DNA from: Congeria kusceri | Taxonomy: Eukaryota > Mollusca > Bivalvia > Myida > Dreissenidae | DNA length: 64,000 nt | Direction: 5' to 3' | Assembly (NCBI GenBank): GCA_027627225.1 | Contig: CM051029.1 | Location: forward strand, 71,596,578 to 71,660,577 | In this document: one piece after another, positions 59,544 to 64,000 of the stretch | How positions within the stretch are numbered: the stretch's first letter is position 1 | How the letters are laid out: each line of letters begins with the position of its first letter | Program-made: the position numbers and the translations under genes | Notes under the pieces: model-generated | The model's database searches: none | Seen by the model: only the letters and a program-made list of their open reading frames with translations | Told to the model about the DNA's origin: nothing

Positions 59544-59683
59544 GTATTTTCTGTTTCAATGAAATCTCTTCTAAACATAAATTTACTGTAGGCGGAAAGT
59601 GCCGTCCCTGATTAGCTTGTGTGGACTGCACAGGCAAATCCGGGACGACACTTAACGCACATGCATTTTCCCACGACACGCCT
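59544..59683. mobile_element. half copy of the 46350-46597 MITE
   Basis: TTTCTGTTTCAATGAAATCT, AGGCGGAAAGTGCCGTCCCT and GGACTGCACAGGCAAATCCG lead to the terminal GCATTTTCCCACGACACGCC. The other end is absent. Confidence 0.75.
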
Positions 59684-60504
59684 CATTTACAGCTTCAAAC
59701 GCAATGATCAGTAGCACATGGTTGGCAGTCCTTTAGTCTGTTGTCATTGGATTCCGACTTTTGCGCATTTAGATCATTTTTTTTATTTCCATGGTAGTTA
59801 ATCCATTCTTTGAATTTTTAAACAATTGTTAAATCTGCAATTTGCCCATCTCGTTATGCAAATAAATATTTTATAACAGCTAATAAAAACTCAGTTTGGC
59901 TCTATTATGCATTTGGAAACATATTTTGGGAACACAATCCAACAATACCGGAGGCCCCGTAACTCAGCGCGAGAGAGTTACTTTCGAAACTTGACCTGAC
60001 ACTCTTCTCCTAGAAAACAACTTTCACTACATTTAGTACAAACAGTACATGACCTTATGGCCAGATACGCTGACAGAAACATGCTCGGTTTACATACCCT
60101 AAATTGCAAACACATATCACAGTGACAGTCAGTGCATAATACCTCGACTGCATTGATTGACTCTTCAAATGGGTAAACTAATACTAATAATGTCAACTGT
60201 CAAATCATTATTCAAACAACATGCCTAGAGCCTTATCATATATTGCTAGCTGTTTAAATGGTAAAATGTTGTAGTAAAATATTAGCTTCATATTCAATAT
60301 TTTTTTATTTATTACTTTTACTACGTAGATAAGTGAGACTACGCCACACAAACACATGTTTCTTATAGATTGCTGTTTATTGGGATGTATAGTTCACTCG
60401 TCTGGGACGTATGATATTAAGTCTACGAATGTATTGAATAGCCCTGGCATCGTTCTCAAGAACCATGTGAATGCTAGATTATACACATACGGATGAACGG
60501 ATTG
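59684..60504. other. no gene seen
   Basis: AT-rich spacer with a 72-codon minus-strand frame at 59978-60196 that has many cysteines but no start context or signal peptide. Confidence 0.4.
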
Positions 60505-60820
60505 ATTATTAAGGGACATGTTCACAGATTGGAAAAATGACAATTTTCTAAAGTTTTGTCATAGATCCCAAAATGATACAGTAATTATACACAAGCGAAA
60601 AAATACTACAAATAAATATATTGGATATATGTAGTGTTGTTTATGAGAAATCATCAATTGAAATGGATAACATTATAAAGCATTTGTAACGCTTTTCATC
60701 GGTATTTTAAAACACATTATCACTTACATAGCATTAATCATTTATCACCAGGAATGTAAGTCAGAATGGCCGAGTTGGTTTTTGATTCCGGTGGTTGTAG
60801 GTTCGAGTCCCAGCGAATGC
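60505..60820 (+). mobile_element. repeat with tRNA-Leu-like end, second copy
   Basis: The body (GGGACATGTTCACAGATTGG, AATGACAATTTTCTAAAGTT) is the inverse of the body at 46.6-46.7 kb and 23.16-23.38 kb. It is followed at 60760-60820 by a tRNA-Leu-like sequence, GTCAGAATGGCCGAGTTGG … GGTTGTAGGTTCGAGTCCC, that has lost the anticodon arm (61 nt instead of about 83). A T-run (ATCTTTTTTTCG) follows, as in a pol III terminator. Confidence 0.6.
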
Positions 60821-62414
60821 AAATCTTTTTTTCGAATCATTTGTTTTTCTTTATACAATTTTTGTTTTTGGTTATTCAAGATACTTTTGTTTTGGCAGAA
60901 AGATATTTTCCGACAGTTTTCAAAAATACGAAAATCTGTTAACGCGTACCTTTATATAAAAATAGATTCATGCCATTTTTCATTTCTTTGCTGATATAAT
61001 TACTCTAGACATTAGTTATTTTGTATACAGGTACAATATGATTATTGAACTTTTATTTCAGTTTGTTTTTTTACAACCGCAGTTAAACACTGTTCGTTTT
61101 GTCACGTAGTCTTTGTATCAGGAGATAAACATAAACTAACTTTGCTTTGACATTATGATAAAAGGGAAATAAACACAATATCTCAATGGAAGTTGGAATT
61201 TATTTCAAGAGGGTAGCCTTTCTTTGGCAGTATTTATATGCAAACAATATTTTAAGGTAAAAATGCGTATTCAACATATTTAATATTCGCGTTTTGATTA
61301 CTGCACCTCAACAAATCTAGTTGCTGACAGAAAGACAGACGGACAGGTTTACCACTCAACCGATACATAACTGTTGGTGGAACCATCCACTAGCATATAT
61401 ACTATTCTGGATATATATGTTAATCAGTGCAAAAGCAGAACTATATCATGTCGGTTCAATAAATGATATCATTACATGATCTGTAAATAAAACGTTTATG
61501 ATTGGTCCGTGATCCGTTTTTTTATCAGGTCCATATTTTGCCATATTGGCCATTTTGACTATATTATTGACTATAAGTACATGAATGAGTTCCCTGAGTT
61601 TGTTGCGCGCGATCATCAAGTGCATTGTGGGATATTTAACAGTGTAAACAGACGAACTTAATGTCAATGAAACAAAACACATTTCGGATCAGCAACATTT
61701 TAAATTTAATAAGAAAATAGGTCAACATTATCTGGATGATATAATAAAACAGTTACTTACGTATTGGCTCAGAATATGCTGCTGATATGGACCGCAAAAT
61801 CATTATTTACCGAGAAGGTAGCACAATAAATCTAGCAGAAAAGTAAATAAGTGACCAACCGAGCATGTCGAGTAAATCTGATGCCCCAACATGAGTCTTG
61901 TTTAGCTACCAGCTTACTCCAACACAAGAAAATTTCGGTCATTTTTCGTTATAGAAAAGCCGTCTAGGTAAAAACCTTTTTTTATTATTTTTTAGCGATA
62001 GTAATTCCGTTTGCCTAACTTTTTACAACGCACGAAGCGTGTACTTGAATCATATACACCTCTCTGATCATTCCTCTGAACAAAAGGTTCATCAAAACAT
62101 AGTTTCTGTCAAAGCATGGATAGAACGTTCTTGCATGCAACGTTTGTTTCCACAATATGCATAAATAACTATCATTTGTAGTCCACCTTTCGCATAGCTT
62201 TGTGTAACTGTTGAACTTCTAATTTTATAAGGCGCATTATCACAAACAAAGTAAAACACTAATATATTAGGATGTCTATTGTGTGTGGAGCTTTGCAAAA
62301 AAACAACATTGAGTGAACAAAGGTACTATTCGGGATTTTATAACGGTCATTCTATCAATATGTGTATTTCTTTTATTCCTTTGAGTTAACATATCAATTG
62401 TTTAAAAAAATCCG
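60821..62414. other. no gene seen
   Basis: AT-rich, short frames only. Confidence 0.45.
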
Positions 62415-63850
62415 TCATGAGGTTAAGGTCAGCACTAAAAATAATTCCTAGCAGTTTAAAGCTTGTTTTTTTCCCATGTAAGTTTATAGTTTGTTTTAAC
62501 AGACTGGATGCCTCATTTTAAAGATCAGATCCAAATTGCAAGTGTTTTGTCGAAATTTAGTTTCAAACCAGAAAAACATCCTGAAGAATGACTAGAGCAG
62601 AATTAAAAAAACAATTCGGAACCAACTTACAACAAAGAGGCGTCATCTGCAAACTGGGATGTTTTATATTATGTGCATTTTACAATAAATGCATAATTTT
62701 GATTCTAGACCAACCGGACACTAATTAAAGATATACGGTGAAATAGGGTCCACCTGTCTATATATGCGGCCTATTTGGGAAGTTGTCAGATAAAGATCCG
62801 TGTAAGTACACCGATGCCTGCGTATTTAAAAAAAATCCATCGCTTACAGCTTGGTCCAAAAAATATATGTTTAATGTTGTTCAATACCATCAAATTATAA
62901 CATATCGAAAGCGTTAACAATGTCTTTCATCATAATTAATCTCTGTACACTATTGTTTTCAGCGTAATTCGTTATGTATTATAAGAGACGTATGTTCTTT
63001 CCTCTGTATCGTTATGACACAAAACCGGTTTGATATTTAGATCATTGTTTGCAAATGTAGTTTAAATCTAATTGCAATTGATCAGGATGCTAGTGTGTAA
63101 ACCGTATTTAGCAATATAACTGGTTTATGCCTTTTGCACGAAATGTTTCGGTTTATTTTAGTTTCCATACAAGTAATATTTCTATGCTTTTGATTAACCT
63201 AAATAGTGTTATGATTATATGAAAAATTAATACTTCGCAATACAAGATTTTCTGTTTCCAAAACTTATTTGTTTATATTGTTATTGTTAGCTACATGTAT
63301 TTAACAAATACAACAATAAATAACAAAAATCTGGCTTAATAACTAAATTGATTGTGTTCCATAAAACAAAGAATTTGTTACAGAACGCACAATTTACCCA
63401 CATATTTTCAAAAGCTGAAGATTATAAATCACGGCAAATGTTAACGATTGATGTGATCTTCACTCAGCCAACATAGAACGCGAACAGACAATACCCTACT
63501 ATGATAAACTGTCGTTTGTTTCAATTAATGTGTAATATAGATTTTTTAAACATTGTTTACTATCTAAAAACATAACAAATGGACATAATAAATGTATATG
63601 CTTTCATGCTGCAATAAAATGCTGATTCTAATTTAAAGTTCAAAAAAGCATAAAGCAAAAATACACATTTAAATTTACAATTCTTGCTCAAAATTCAAAG
63701 TCTGCGTCAAACTAATCATTATCAGGCGCGTTTGCTTCATTTTTTAAATCCGATTACCAAGACTGCAAATTGGCTTGGCCTTATCATTCAAATAAATGTG
63801 CATCTGCTCGATACAACGTACTTCCGGGGATTCTCTATGCGATATTCATG
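62415..63850 (-). mobile_element. decayed L1-like LINE fragment, minus orientation
   Basis: Homologous in inverted order to 4272-6120: the FADD catalytic codons are at 62653-62642, the RQG(D)P block is near 62745-62765, and the far end (GGGGATTCTCTATGCGATAT, about 63825) matches 4276-4300. Stops and indels throughout. It lacks about 350 bp present in the left copy between 4400 and 5090. A functional protein is excluded. Confidence 0.75.
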
Positions 63851-64000
63851 ACTAATAATATGTTACAAGTGACTAACACGGAGACTAATCTGATCTAGTT
63901 CGACTACAAGAAAGCACGATGTCAAACGTGTTTTGATAAGAGTAAGAGTGAACAATTGTTAAGTCTTGTTATTACTTTTTTAATAAACAATTGACTATTA

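Overview
The window is eukaryotic, AT-rich and gene-poor. It is most likely from a bivalve mollusc; the dispersed repeats look to me like those of a dreissenid mussel, but that is recall, not a search result. Genes have introns with GT-AG sites, tRNA-headed SINEs and LINEs are present, and there are no operons or bacterial signals. Most of the 64 kb is transposon-derived or plain intergenic/intronic DNA.

Four host loci can be supported. (1) A two-exon start of a small secreted, cysteine-rich, defensin-like peptide lies on the minus strand at 8.0-8.4 kb, with a TATA box just upstream. (2) Six in-frame exons of a USP9X/fat-facets-type ubiquitin hydrolase lie on the plus strand at 25.97-30.97 kb. 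They total 263 codons from its helical N-terminal part; no further exons of this very large gene were seen. (3, 4) Two intronless class A GPCR genes lie on the plus strand at 34.66-35.93 and 47.91-49.22 kb. They are clearly tandem paralogues.

Layout. 0-6 kb holds a Harbinger-like element with TTA target duplication beside an L1-like reverse transcriptase relic. 6-14 kb holds the peptide gene and an 82-bp tandem repeat. 14.5-25.1 kb is a cluster of structured repeats: two copies of a family carrying AGGTCA direct repeats, a TIR element with an iterated TAGGCATAC motif, and one TIR element nested in another. 25.3-31 kb is the USP9X-like segment. 34.6-49.2 kb is the GPCR pair, separated by two decayed LINEs on the minus strand, a 71-bp satellite, a perfect-looking palindrome and a nested MITE. 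50-64 kb is mainly intergenic, with a TTAA-flanked MITE, a SINE with a 12-bp target duplication, two tandem hairpin units, and a second L1-like relic in inverted orientation to the one at the left end.

The most unusual observation is in the USP9X-like segment. At five exon-intron boundaries the boundary itself (splice site plus adjoining exon bases) has been locally duplicated. This gives an array of about nine extra 3' splice sites before exon A, three donors after exon A, a second copy of the end of exon C, five donors after exon E, and a decoy acceptor before exon F. The alternatives I translated run into early stops, so correct splicing must discriminate between near-identical sites, or the locus makes many unproductive transcripts.
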